From NCBI GenBank assembly GCA_036897095.1, contig JAYMSP010000107.1, forward strand, positions 18,223 to 82,222: DNA of 64,000 bases, read 5' to 3'. The stretch's first letter is position 1, and each line of letters starts with the position of its first letter. A program made the position numbers and the translations under genes. Under the pieces are notes generated by a model. That model saw only the letters and a program-made list of their open reading frames with translations. It did no database searches and had not been told where the DNA came from. The DNA is from Plantago elongata (lineage: Eukaryota; Streptophyta; Magnoliopsida; Lamiales; Plantaginaceae). Below, in pieces: positions 1-11,477 of this stretch.

Positions 1-1094
1 GATTGTTGGAAGAGTAAATACGTGATTAATATATAATTATCAATCGGAGATGTAAGAGCGATATGAGATTCGTGAGGTAATGAAATTGGAGATATGATGT
101 TATAAACATTAGGAGCTTGTATTTTTCTTTGAAATATTGCTTTATTTCTTCCAAGTTGTATAGGATAGGAACATAAATTTACTAGTTCTTGGTATATATA
201 CGTCACAAACATATTTAGCAAATATCTTTGCAAAAAACTCTCATGAGAGACACGTAACTGCAATGAGCATAGAATCTGCTCACAAAATGTCACCTTGATA
301 TAAAGGAGATACTGGTAGTTGGTACAGTGAATGGAATATCCTCACAAAATCCTTCTATGGCAACTTTACATTAATGCAATTCTATTTTTTGCTTTAAATT
401 GATTTTTTATTCAAATTAAAGGTTCCATCATCCATGGACGTAAAAATATCACTCAAAAAGTCACCTTTAAAATAAGGTTTGACATTGCTCGATCGGATCA
501 AACGCACATAATAAATGTTGATGGAAAACAAATGAAAGGAAATGAAAAAAAAAATGAAGATTCCGTGTAGCGGTTGCCTATATTAATTATTGACATGAAT
601 TTATCATGAGTTATCTCACAAATTGGATGATCTCATTGATCATTTAATTTAAATGAAAATATTATTTAAGTATTTTATGTGAACATTTGATAGTTTATAA
701 ATCAATAAATTTTCCTATGTGTCCCATTTATTTAATTTCTATCAAAATAATAAGTTAGATTTCCTTTGTTTTTATCTAGCTCTAACAGATCTTATCCCAG
801 CAACTCGATAACTTAATTGGTTTATCTGCATTCAGTTTCATCTATCTACTGTGTTTGGACTTATCTGGTGATTGGTAATAATGGGTGTTAAATGCAAATA
901 AGGTACTCATTGTGTTATTTATTTATAGAACTGTTATATATAGTTTTTCAATAAATAATGAGATTGATGAACGACAAGTAAACTTATTCGTAACCAGATC
1001 AGTTCACCTTATCAACTAGTCGGAATCTAAATTTGTCACGCTTCACATAGCACGATTTTAAGTAAAAAGAAGAATTGCAGAAATGTAAACTCAC
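1..1094. other. Intron 3 / left-edge flank of the NPF6.4-like gene, no exon seen
   Basis: AT-rich DNA downstream (on the minus strand) of the third coding exon of the transporter. That exon ends with a good GTGAGT donor at 1094, so this stretch should begin as an intron. I looked for the next NPF exon on the minus strand and found none, so the remaining coding exons are either left of the window or lost. Otherwise only low-complexity A/T sequence is visible. Confidence 0.5.
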
Positions 1095-1646
1095 CAATGC
1101 TGTAACAGATGCAGCAAGTGCAACTGTCAAATAACGACCAAGCTTAGCATCAGCCAAGAAACCACCAAGTAAACCAAGAAGATTGAGCGTTCCCATGAAG
1201 TTCGTCACAATGTTTGCCGATTCAGCCGACGAAAGATGCAAATCTCCGACCAGATACGTCACCAGGTTCATCGATATCCCCATCACACATATCCTCTCCG
1301 ACAACTCCGTCCCTATAATGAACCATACTCACAGGTTCAGTGGTCAAAGTCGTCATAAAAATTCAAATTACACATTGTTCTCGTGACGGAGAGAGCATAT
1401 ACTATATAGTAAGTGGTAAGATAACTTTGGAAGTATGCAGAAGTACCTAAGATTAGCCCTGCACCTAGCCATCCACCCGTTTTCGACTTGTCAACGGGTT
1501 TTCCATGAAAATCGACTAGGCTCCCACCATCATTACCACCATGGTGGCCAGCAGAAACCTATAAAAAACTGAACTTAGTTTCTTGAAGTAAAATTGAACA
1601 AGTTAAAGAAAGTTTAGAGAGATTAAGATGATTAACTAGTTACCAT
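1095..1646 (-). CDS. NPF6.4/NRT1.3-like nitrate/peptide transporter, 5' part only
   Basis: NPF family proton-coupled transporters move nitrate or peptides across membranes. Three coding exons can be assembled: 1644-1646 (the ATG alone), 1447-1558 and 1095-1312 (218 bp, phase 0 at its end), giving 111 residues. The protein has the family start SKTGGWLGAGLILG, the ExxER proton-coupling motif (E41-L-S-E-R45), then SERICVMGISMNLVTYLVG and GRYLTVA, covering the first two membrane helices. The wording matches Arabidopsis NPF6.4 (NRT1.3) best from memory. T101 falls exactly where NRT1.1 has its affinity-switch threonine. The remaining roughly 470 residues are absent from the window. The gene is probably real and cut by the edge, but a truncated pseudogene cannot be excluded. 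Confidence 0.8.
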
Positions 1647-4309
1647 TGCTGAGGAAAAGAACTTGAGAGTATTTTGTGTTAGTGGCTTTGTAACTGAAAG
1701 ACTAGAGGCTAATTAAGAAGAAGAAGAGGGAACAAATGAATGGGGTATTTAAGTAGGCAATATAACGTGATGAACAGCTTTAAGAACAAATTATATAATG
1801 TACTATGTCATTTTGCTTCCACATGATTTGTGCATCACAAAAGAGACTGTTTTTATTCGTGTCATTTTTTTTGTGGTTGCAAACAAGGACAAGGACACTC
1901 CTGGTATGATGGATGGCTCTTATCTACATTTTTTGTCTCGGAATTGAAATAATACGATCTATTTTTTCGTAAATGTACCACTCATTGAGAGTTAGAAATG
2001 TCAAAATTGGACGTTCGGTATACAATTACTTAACTGACTCGACACCTTGAACCGATACGGACACGTAAGAGAGGATCGGTATTTGCCAATTGGAAGATGA
2101 GATTGAGATATAATGGTTTGGGACAGGTTGCTTGGCTTAGGTTGACTACACTTTAAAAGACAATAAGCATGGACATATGAAACTTTAGGTGTATAGAAGG
2201 GGAAATGAATCTAATTGTTGATAAAACAAGATGTCTTTTTCCCGTATTGGGCTTTGCTAGGTATAATAATGAAGAGGATAATTTCCGAATTTGTGTGCAA
2301 GTATGAAGAGTCTGTTCAAACTCTGTAACAATTCTGCATTTGTGTGGTCATAAAGGTTCTACTCACAAAATTGTTTTCATGTTATAATTCCCAAGATTAT
2401 TTTCTTTAACATGGTCCACGAATATTGTTGTATGACTCCTCGTTGTCTCTATCATTTATTATTTTTCTAAAAAATTAAATACGTTGGTCGTCTGTCCATA
2501 TTATGTATATAATTTATGTAAAGAAATTGTTGGGATCTATGACGTAGGATAATTTCAGACTGTGTTTTCTACAACAAAACTATTGAAGTTCAAGTTTAGT
2601 GTTTTCTGTAACCGTTTAAGATGTTAAGATTATTTTGCATTTAAATATTTGTAAGGTGACGGATCGAGTTACTTGCTTTGCCCCACATAAAATTATATAT
2701 TTTTTGTCGTTTTGAGTACTCCCTCTTCGCAATAAAAATTTTTAATATTAAATTTTTCTAGAATTTCCTCAAAATGAAATTATGAAAGTAAATTAAGTAA
2801 AATTTTCTAATATAACTTCATTATATACGCATTATTGAAAAGCTCACCATGAATACCTGAACCCAACCTGGTGATAATGAATCATTAGTCTTCGACAACC
2901 AATGAAAATCTTTGCTTCAATTCGCAGGGATCCATACATTTCTCACACTTTCTGATTTTGACATTACACCTCAGGAAATCTCACCCAAGCATACTTAAAG
3001 TGTCGTTTACTGTCTTTTATGGGATGCTATACAAAATTATTGAAGTTCAGAGCCGACCTTCAGAAAATGGCAAGATCAAATATGGTCGGTGTGGTAAACG
3101 TTGGCTTATAATTTAATGCAATTCAATTGTTCCAGTTCGTGTCATAAAACCATTTTATCTTCATAGATGCTCGGATATATACAATATATACGCCTATCCA
3201 TTCATTGTTATCACCTGAATCACGTTCTTACGTTTGTAACTAGGTGATTTGAATCCTACCCGGACCGGTCCAAAAATATGTCAGGCGCATGCGGTTTCAT
3301 TTGGAAAATGATATGCAGCCTTACCCAGGGAAAGACTGCTAGACTTCTAGATGTTTGGGTCAGGTCCTCAGTGGGTTGCTTACGGGTTCTTGGGTTTGGG
3401 TTTTCTCTATGTAGGTATTGAATGCGCTCAGGTACATACCCTACATTGTGCCACCGAAGTTTATACTATATAGCAATGTTGAATAAGTTCGGGTAGGGGC
3501 TTGTTCAGCCATACCCGATTACCATTGAATATTCTAGATTTCTAGACATGGAGTGCTTCGCACACAAGAGATTTGCCTTTTCAAACAGTTCAGACCTAAA
3601 ACAACAAGCCGAATATGTAACAAGCTATAGTCCAGAACTGCTTACAAGATGGAACTAACTTGGCTATATATAGCCCTGCACAGTGAACCCAATGTACAGT
3701 AAGCGCATGAAACAGTTTGAAGTCTGATGCAACTTGTTACTTTCTATAGCATATCATAGACAAATTTTCTCCAGCTAATCACCAAATCTGCTTACAATGA
3801 TGCAACTTATAAAAAAAGTGGGATCAACAGAATACATCAAGTTAAAGGTTCTGCTATCATCCAATGATTCTTGAAAGAGAAGGTTGGAAAAGTACTTTTC
3901 TCTTCGGATTTGGACCAATGGGTTTGATTCCAGGTTTTGCCAAACCATATGAATTTTTACAGTTACTACTTACTTGTAATTATAGATGCTAAAGCTTTAA
4001 CACGACGACAGAAAAAAATTCAAAGCTTCCACTATTTAACCATTTTCCCATTTCTTTACCTAAGAATAACATATTCTTGTAGTCTGTTATCTGATCACAG
4101 ATCTCTACAACACATTTACTTCTAACATCTAACTTATTGATTATCACGCGAATTCTCCTTTAGCCCGCATCAAAAGAATATACAGTAATATACAGGGACT
4201 TACATATTGTACAACAAGACTGCCATATCTTCCTCCAGTCGAGTGGACCCATATTGAGGAAGCAAAACGCAGTGGGGTATTAATAAGTGGAATATAATGG
4301 AGATTAGTA
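1647..4309. other. Intergenic between NPF6.4-like start and LYK stop
   Basis: Holds the promoter and 5' leader of the NPF6.4-like gene (TATA-like TTAAATA about 100 bases upstream of its ATG, near 1745-1760) and, on the other side, the probable 3' UTR of the LYK gene. A Stowaway-like end (ACTCCCTCTTCGC) sits near 2718, but I could not pair it with a second end. Bases 3240-3560 are less AT-rich and look like old repeat DNA, without a recognisable family or reading frame. Confidence 0.5.
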
Positions 4310-7300
4310 CTACCTGCCGGACATGAGATTTAATAAGCCTTGGTTTCCATAGAAAGATCCGACGTCCCAATCTTCTGTTGTAGATGAGAGAGTCATTAGA
4401 GCGACCACAATAGATCTCATACTTGGCCTTACTTGTGGATTTTCATGAGTACATGCTCTTGCCAGCTGAGCCATCTGTAGCACATGAAATTATTATTTAT
4501 AACAATATGGAATTTACAGAAAGGATAATAATAGATGAACAAAAGACCAGTACTTTTACAAGAGCATTTAATGTGATTTCCCAGTCAGAAGTTAAGAGGT
4601 GGTTGATCTTAAACGTTACATACCTTCTGCACAGAGTCAAAGGGGTAATTATCCCCTAGTCTTGGGTCAATAATTTTTTTCAGGTCTTCAGTTGCATCAG
4701 GCTTCATAAGAACTTCGTCAAACTGTAAAGCATCAGTTAGCAAAGGAAATAATATTTGCAGCAGACAAGAGGTTAAAAGCAATATGTGTTCGTGAATACA
4801 GTCAAGAATCTCCAGTCTATAAGAAGTTGAGTACTTACCAAACCAACAAGACCCTTTGAATCGGCAGGTGACCCCCCCTTAACTATGGCATCCTTGGCTG
4901 AAATCAATTCGTAAAGTACTACGCCAAAAGCATAGACGTCTACTTTGGGAGAAATATCACCATATTGAGCATATCTGCAAACATAATTATAAGAAAATGG
5001 ATAAATAGATCACATGGACTTTTGGTTCTTAGGGATATGGGTATACTAATATCTTCCAATAAAATCAAATTATAAGCATATCATACACATCAAACGGGTA
5101 TAAATAGTATATTTCATGGATTTCTTCACTTCATCACTTTTTCACTGAACACAGGCTGAGGGGAGATGGAGTAACCTCTCAATGTGTCAGGTTTAAATGC
5201 CAGAATTGGAAACAGGACATTTGTATAGGGCATACATATACATATATGGAATGTGTGTTTGGTACTGGACGGCGAACCAGGTGCAAGACTCTTAGGTGAG
5301 CTCTTACATTAGGAAGGAAAAAAAAGAAAAGAAAGAGAAATAAAAGGCTTAAACTAGTTAAGTATATGATTATTTGTTTGATACAACAATACAATATATG
5401 TCTATGTATTCTACAAATATCAATTAGTATGATACATGCATGAAGTTACATGCAAGGAACTTACTCTGGCGGCATATAACCAAATGTACCCACCAAGCGG
5501 CCTGTTGGCAGTGAACTATTTCCAACATCAGTTAGTTTTGTTAAGCCAAAGTCTGCAACCTGAAGCAAATAGATTCACATGTTATGAACTAATTCCGCGC
5601 TTAAGTGCAAAATTTAAGATATGTGGATGTATCAACCTTCCCACGAAAGTTCTTATCTATCAAAATATTTGCTGGTTTGATATCACGGTGAATGTAAACT
5701 GGAACAGTGTGCTCATGGATATATTCAAGCCCTCTGGCTGAATCAAGAGCAATCTGCAACCTGGTTGGCCATGGAAGTGGTTCCCTAGCTGACAAGTGTA
5801 TGATCAACAGAAACATTAGTGCAAGATTAAGGTAAGTTATTTCATCACATCTACACAAAAAATTCAATAAAACAAACCTGTGCCACGAAGATGTTGGCCT
5901 AAGTTTCCATTTTCAACGAATTCGTATACAAGGAAAAGTGAGCCCTCAACACAATATCCTATCAAGCGCACCTGTATCCAAAGACAACAGATAAACCCAG
6001 TGAGATCAAACAAATTAATTGCAAGTTACAACGATAACTGAAAAATGGATGGAGCTTTATGAAAGAAGAGGTAAGCAATCGTCAAGAATACAAATAGTTC
6101 AAAATTGTAAATAACAATCTTCAGATAACTTTTACACATTAAAGATGTACAAAAATAATTAGATACACATGCCAAAGACTTGATACACTAAGGATATATA
6201 GTACAATCATTCCTAACATTTGTAATTAAATTCCATTAACTAATTTCTCTATTTCAGTTAATCTCATGATTCTCTTTTGTATGTAAAAGTTTTAACTAAT
6301 CAGGAACATTACCAAGTATACTTCAAATCACATCATCATGTAAACTTATTACATTATCAAGTTCATATGAGGGTGGTTGTGTTAATTCTTCAGAAGACAA
6401 GTTAGAATACTTCCCACATAAGAGTTATTCCGTCCTCTATTCAGCGTTCCTTTTCAGTTGGATATTTTTTCAATAAACTTATCCCAAAGTACATATTTGC
6501 AAGGAAAGAAGTTCATATTTAGTACTATTACTTGGTATATTTCTCTGCTCTGACATTCAATCTCCTGAACACACGACATAGGTGACAAGACTTGGCCAAA
6601 CACCTCAGATGTTATTAAATTTTCATTTTATGATTTTATTAAATTATTTACTATTATCATTTAAGAGTAATTTGTGGTCAAAGTCGGAGACAGTTGACCG
6701 GTCAAAGTCAAAATGGAGAGTTTCATAAAAAACGAAGGGAGTATAGTGTAACAAATATTAACTTCCATTATCATTCCAATTTCCTTGAACCATTATTCTC
6801 AATCGCTAGCAAAGGGCAGGCTGGGTAATTTCATCACTTGACCTACCAGAACTCTAGTATGCACTCAAAAACCATGCCACTGTCTGTGAATTTGACTTCT
6901 TAGTCCCCGTCCTGGGATTTCTAGTGCCTAACTTACAAATTTATTTGGTAAGCTAGAAAATTTGGAACTCGATGTAATTATTATTGGTATAATCTGCCAT
7001 GAGATAAAATGGTAAAACTGGAAAGTGGAAACTATATATATGAAGTCCATATCTTTCCACGAATGTAATACTTACCAAGTTAAGGTGGTGAACATGCGTC
7101 AAGACCTGCAGCTCAGCAAGAAATTCTTTAGAGGCTTGCATATCCATTTTCTTAATAGCTGCTCTCTGCAAAAGAAAATCATAGAGTAATTGATTATGAT
7201 AGCACATAAACTGACATTAAACAGTTCTTCAACCAGATGGTGGATGTAATGAACGGATGTGAACATCATGTTGCTTTCAAACTTTGTACTTGCTAAATAA

Positions 7301-10300
7301 CACTAAAATCTGCAAGTGACTTACCTCACCTCGGAGCTCGGCATAGAAGACAGCACCAAATCCACCTTCACCAATCTTATTGGCAATGCTGAAGTCATCA
7401 GTTGCGCTTGCAAGTTCATCATATGAGAACTCCACAGATTTATCAACTGTAATGCCTAGGCCTGCAGGAGTGCCATCTCTAGCGCCAGAAGAATTTTGGG
7501 TTTTGAAAGCAGTGCCTCCCGAAGCTAATCGAGAATGACAAAAACACCCAGTTAGCCCCGAATATCAGAAATTGGTCCTATCAAAATTAACTAAGAATAA
7601 ATGAAAAACATGAAAAGCAGGGGCAATCCTTGTTATCGATGCACTACTGACAAGCAACTAGAATTTGAAAAGGAAACACACTTATGGTGGATGGTATGGA
7701 TTAAACTCTGCACATTTGAGATAAAACATAAGCTGCAACTTGCTATTGTCACCTCTATATTTTTTCATCTAGTCAAAGGAAAAAATAGAGATGAACGAGC
7801 AATAAGGCCATTGAGGACTAACTCATGAATTAGGCTGAGACACCATGATCCTAGAGGTCATGGGTTTGATTCCAGTCGAGTGCAGATTTGTGTTCTAGTG
7901 TATGCTAGCTTTAGTGGTGAGGGTTCAGCATACAATTATCATTTCATTTCAATGTTGTGCTATGGATTCTTTTTACTTCTGCAGATTGCATTAGTAAGCC
8001 GCCATAGTGTGCAGAGGAACGTATACAGCAAGATACATGAGTATGATATTTGAAAGGCATACATTATTCAAGTATTCTTTTTTTTTCTTTAGCAAAACTA
8101 TTCAAGTATTCATGCATATGCCTTTTCAATACATATTAATGCAGAAGAGGGCACTTGCAAAGTGGATATTCAGCAGACATGTAGTTTGGCTTGTTGAATT
8201 TTCACTCTCAAATTTTTAAAACTGACAACTGGAACCTACATATGCAACATGCAAAATATGGAACAACTGCTACTCAAGCACCGACAACAAAAAGTTTGAT
8301 AAAAATTAATTACCATAATTAGCATGTGCTGACTGATCTTCAGTTGTTGAAAGCAATTGAATCTTCTGTGCTTTCTTCTTTCTTCGAACTACAACATAAA
8401 TACAGCCAGCAAATAACAATAATCCAGCTACGCTACCAATGGATACCCCAGCTATTGCTCCACCTGATAACCCTGGTAACAAGCAAATGAAAACAGATAT
8501 AAACCATTGCCTTATAATAGCTTATGTTACTTTCGAGTTTTGATCCATAACAGGAAATGAGAAAAGAAACATGCAGCCCGCACGAAGAGTTTCCAGCTCA
8601 CCTGTGCTGCAATAGATAAACCAACAATCAATTGAGAACTCAAAATTCATATCGTTAAGGAGAAGGAACAACAAGAACATGTGACTTTATTAAAGCCAAT
8701 GCTTAACAAGCTACCTGGTGGTTAATGGTGGAAAGTTGCCTCTTTGATCTGCATATGGATTACCAAGATTTAGTTAGTGAAAGATTGTCACTGTAATCTT
8801 ATTATAGAAGATAAAGGAAAGAACAAGAAATAAGCAACAACCAATCACAAAATCATTCTCATGAGCCTGAAATACTTTACGGAATAACTGAATAACTGAT
8901 CTAGTGGAAGTTTTCATACTTTATGAAGGGGAACAAATGAAATACTTGTGATTAACCTAGTCAGGAAGTAGGAAAGTCATAATCTAACATTACAAAGTAG
9001 AGTAATTCCGATCAATTGACTCGTAGGACAGGCTAAGTTCAGATTTAAAATAAGCAAACTGTCATTATTCTTTTTTTTTTCTTTTTGGAATTGAAACAGC
9101 CTAAATTTGTCTCAGCAATTTTCTTCAGTGCTTGAAATTCTAGATCATATGAAGAGTGAACTCCGCAAACCTGTGTTATTTAGCCCAGCTGTTTACCAGA
9201 AACTTCCTAGCCTACTTTCAACACTTTGAACTAGATATGCCAATGCATAATCGCAACCAAATTACCCCCATTGACATTTACATAACTTCAAACCAGAATC
9301 CTAACTCAAAAAAGAAGCATAAAAAACATGGCATTTCAAGCTATTAGGAGTAGCAGTGTTATCAAAGTGCTGCAGAATAAAGATGTGTGATATTTGCGTA
9401 AAGACCATGCTACAGAAGTTACCAACCCAAGTTATACAGTCCACTATTATCTCCTGAACATACTTTTCTATAACTGATTTATGAGTAACAAATAGTAATA
9501 GACCAGCAACCATTTATCTGACTCATAAGGAAAATGTAAAGTGTAATGATGCCTCATAAGGAAAATGTAAAGTGGAATGATGCCTCATAAGGAAATACTT
9601 AAGCCCACTAATAAGCAGCAAAGGAGTATGTAGTCTTAAATGGTAAAAGCAGCATAAAGATGCTAAGATAGCAAAAGCAAAGCAGGTAAGCATCTAAGCT
9701 TTAAAAGCATAAAACAGAAACAACATATTGCTAGTTTCCTAAATTCTTCAACCATTAATAGACCATTCTTCAAAAGTAACCAAATAAGTAATCTCAGCTT
9801 AAAGATCACAAAACAGAATAAAGATACTACCTACATCTAAATTCATTCTATATGTTCATTTATTACTAATAGTCTAGCCTCCATTTCTCCAACACACAAG
9901 ATAAATTTCTAAATCCAACTGATATGCTCCAGATTAAGTAATTCGAGCTTAAGTTTTAAACATCACAAAATAGAGTAAAGACACTCCCTACGTCCCAATT
10001 CATTCTCTATGTTCATTACTATTTATGAGTAACTACTAGTCTACTACTAATAACTAGCCTCCATTTCTCCAACACACAAGAATTTATAAATCCAACTGAC
10101 ATGCACCAAAATAAGTATTATGAGCTTAAAGGTCACAAAAAACAGTACAAAGATACTCCACACGTCCCAATTAATTATATATCTTCATTTATTTATGAGT
10201 ACCTACGACTAATCTCCTTTTCTCCAACACACAAGGAAAATTTCTAAATACAACTGACATGCACCAAAATAAGCAATCTGATCTTCAAGGTCACAAAGAC

Positions 10301-11477
10301 AGTATAAAGATACTCCACACATTGCAAATATTCCCAATTAATTATATATCTTCATTTATTTATGAGTAACTACTATTAATAGACTACTCTCCGTTTCTGC
10401 ACCACATTACTAAAAAATCTAAATCCAACTGATATGCACCAAAATAAGTAATCTGAGCTTTAACATCACAAAGCAGAATAAGGATACTCCATATTTCCCA
10501 ATCAATTCTACTTGTAGATGTATTTATGAGTAACTACTATTAATAGACTAATCTCCATTTCTGCACCACATTAGTACAAAATCTAAATCCAACTGATATG
10601 CACCAAAATAAGTAACCTGAGCTTAAACATCACAAAGCAGAATAAAGATACTCCTTATTTCCCAATCAATTCTACGTGTACATGTATTTATTAGTAACTA
10701 CTAATAATGGACTAATCTCCCATTTCTGCACCACATTAGTAAACAATCTAAATCCTACTGAAATGCACGAAATAAGTAATCTGATTCTCAGCTTAAATGG
10801 CAAAAAGAAGATGCTGTACTACAAAATCTGAACCAACTCTCACCTCTACCAGGCACAAACACCAAACCACTCCCAGCACTATCATTCACATTCGGATTAA
10901 ACCTCCTTACCACCTCGATACTCACATTCGCCGAAGCCGCCACCGACTGCAAAGTCTCCCCCTCCCTCAACGGATAGGTGACAAACAGTCCATACCTATC
11001 ATCCACATGCCTATCCCCACAGCTACAATTCACCGGCACACTCACCGTCACGCCGGTATCCGGAATGTTATAATCCGGATAGGGATTGTTCGCCTGCAGA
11101 GTGGCAGGAGTGGTCAAATTGGTGTAGTAAGTCTGGGCGATGAGCTGGTAGGTATCGGAAGGGTTTACGGTGTAGTTGAAGGCGTGGACGAGTATGTTTC
11201 CGACGCAATCACAGCGGAAGGGGATGTTGATGCGATCACCGACGAAGATGAGGTCCTGGTTAGTGATTCTGGGATTGTAGGAGCGGATTGTGGGGATGGA
11301 GGTTTGGAAGAGGGTGGAGACGAAGGTTAGGTTGAGGTCGGGGATGTCGGAGGAGAGGTAGTAGGAGGCTAGTGCGGTGGGGCAGCCGCGAGTGCACTGG
11401 CTGGTGGTGGTGGTGGTGGTGGAGATGAGGGTGAGGAGGAGGAGGAAGAGATGTTTGGTGGTGGTTAGTTGGTTCAT
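4310..11477 (-). CDS. CERK1: LysM receptor-like kinase, CERK1/LYK/NFR1 type
   Basis: Plasma-membrane receptor that binds chitin or lipochitin oligomers and signals through its cytosolic kinase. Twelve exons (minus): 10844-11477, 8715-8748, 8602-8606 (5 nt), 8314-8472, 7325-7524, 7076-7165, 5878-5971, 5637-5788, 5465-5559, 4839-4974, 4624-4722, 4310-4474; all phases close, giving 620 residues (CERK1 is about 617). Visible: signal peptide (about 1-26), LysM ectodomain with C28, C32 and CxC pairs (CDC, CSC), a membrane helix at about 228-252 followed by RRKKK, glycine loop [13 protein letters not shown] lysine K349, [12 protein letters not shown] (RD kinase, D441), DFG at 459-461, and an intact C-terminus ending NLMSGR. 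Y489-A-Q491 is the YAQ motif known from symbiotic NFR1/OsCERK1 and absent from Arabidopsis CERK1. The name is by similarity; paralogues such as LYK3 cannot be separated here. Confidence 0.93.
7829..7965 (+). mobile_element. Possible degenerate tRNA-derived SINE in LYK intron 4
   Basis: The sequence around 7829-7875 resembles a tRNA promoter: an A-box-like TTAGGCTGAGACAC followed by a B-box-like GGGTTTGATTCC. The following roughly 90 bases could be a SINE body. I see no convincing target-site duplication or A-tail. It lies in the intron between exon 5 (7524) and exon 4 (8314). Confidence 0.35.
9522..9598. repeat. 31-bp direct tandem repeat, 2.5 copies, LYK intron 1
   Basis: Units begin with CTCATAAGGAAAATGTAAAG at 9522 and 9553, with a partial third unit at 9584. 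The first two copies differ at one base, so the duplication is recent. Confidence 0.9.
9782..10795. repeat. Minisatellite of about 165-bp units in LYK intron 1
   Basis: Six diverged units plus a partial seventh, with starts near 9782, 9932, 10107, 10266, 10440, 10605 and 10771, each opening with a version of AAAATAAGTAATCTGAGCTT. Shared inner landmarks are ATCACAAAGCAGAATAAAGA, CCCAATCAATTCTA, CTCCATTTCTGCACCACATT and AATCCAACTGATATGCACC. Unit length varies from about 150 to 176 bases. The array runs almost to the exon 1 donor at 10843. A further copy lies outside the gene at 13331-13500. Confidence 0.9.

Noticed and set aside
9782-10795. Regular direct repeats as a CRISPR-like array
   Set aside because: Units are about 165 bp of continuous similarity without short repeat/spacer alternation, and the DNA is a plant intron.
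10797-11330. Long plus-strand open frame opposite LYK exon 1
   Set aside because: The minus strand carries the conserved LysM ectodomain with correct splicing. The plus frame has no family resemblance and reads through GC-rich antisense sequence.
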